Notes under the pieces: generated by a model
Databases searched by the model: none
Told to the model about the DNA's origin: nothing
The model's input: only the letters and a program-made list of their open reading frames with translations
Translations under genes and position numbers: made by a program
In this document: piece by piece, positions 14,749-14,858 of the stretch
Numbering within the stretch: position 1 is the stretch's first letter
Layout of the letters: the number at the start of each line of letters is the position of its first letter
Source: Flavobacterium sp. UBA6195
GTDB lineage: Bacteria; Bacteroidota; Bacteroidia; Flavobacteriales; Flavobacteriaceae
Reading direction: 5' to 3'
DNA: 14,858 nucleotides
Assembly: GCF_002422095.1 (NCBI RefSeq)
Contig: NZ_DITB01000007.1
Span: 1 to 14,858 of the forward strand

Positions 14749-14858
14749 TATCGGTTCCAAATTTCGCTTTCAATAATCATTGGCAAAACTACGCCAATTA
14801 TAAATGCTGACATAACTAAAGCCCAATCTCTTTTTGAAAAACGGAAAAAAGTTTGCAC
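14748..14858 (-). CDS. C-terminal end of a membrane protein, probably HupE/UreJ family (5' end outside window)
   Basis: Reading leftwards from the window edge, an open frame of 36 codons ends at TAA (complement of 14748-14750), overlapping the dCMP deaminase ATG by one base. The residues are FRFSKRDWALV, then a hydrophobic segment SAFIIGVVLPMII, then ESEIWNR. A final transmembrane helix after an FRFS-basic-DW loop resembles the end of flavobacterial HupE/UreJ-like proteins as remembered. The piece is too short for certainty; that it is a real coding end is better supported than the family name. Confidence 0.6.
   Translation of the reverse strand: MQTFFRFSKRDWALVMSAFIIGVVLPMIIESEIWNR

Noticed and set aside
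14749..14760. TTG start of dCMP deaminase at 14760
   Set aside because: The ATG at 14748 overlaps the upstream stop as TAATG and gives the normal N-terminus.

Overview
The window looks like chromosomal DNA of a member of the Bacteroidota, most likely the Flavobacteriaceae (Flavobacterium or a close relative). The DNA is AT-rich. One protein carries a type IX secretion C-terminal sorting domain. Several upstream regions carry the Bacteroidota sigma-A -7 box TAnnTTTG, no clear Shine-Dalgarno sequences are seen, and families common in this phylum are present (DUF3078, DUF3109, eukaryote-like class Ia ribonucleotide reductase).

Layout. Positions 1-554 (+) hold the end of a DUF3078 outer-membrane-type protein, and a strong bidirectional terminator (573-604) follows. 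A leftward block covers 622-10120: a large secreted Asp-box/sortilin-like protein with an inserted PA domain and a T9SS sorting tail; dgt (dGTP triphosphohydrolase); a 74-aa unknown protein; nrdA; nrdB; and a DUF3109 Cys-cluster protein. A divergent gap of about 700 bp (10121-10817) holds degenerate ~120-bp tandem repeats built from short CTTTGCG- and CACAGAG-type words. A rightward operon follows (10818-12217): a MarC-family membrane protein, a 65-aa two-helix membrane protein and a short FAD-binding protein. It converges with a tightly packed leftward operon (12222-14858): end of a probable HupE/UreJ protein, dCMP deaminase, S41 C-terminal processing peptidase and a four-helix-bundle-like acidic-tailed protein.

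How the genes work together. Four genes concern deoxynucleotide pools: nrdA and nrdB make dNDPs, dgt hydrolyses dNTPs to deoxynucleosides and triphosphate, and the dCMP deaminase supplies dUMP for thymidylate. nrdB-nrdA and dgt lie next to each other on one strand and are separated by a probable terminator and a new promoter. The rest are envelope or housekeeping genes with no obvious shared pathway.

No prophage, transposase, CRISPR array, rRNA or tRNA gene was recognised. The least ordinary parts are non-coding: the compound repeat field, a B12-box-like hairpin between nrdB and nrdA, a five-fold GATTNNN heptad array before dgt, and an inverted repeat overlapping the putative nrdB promoter.
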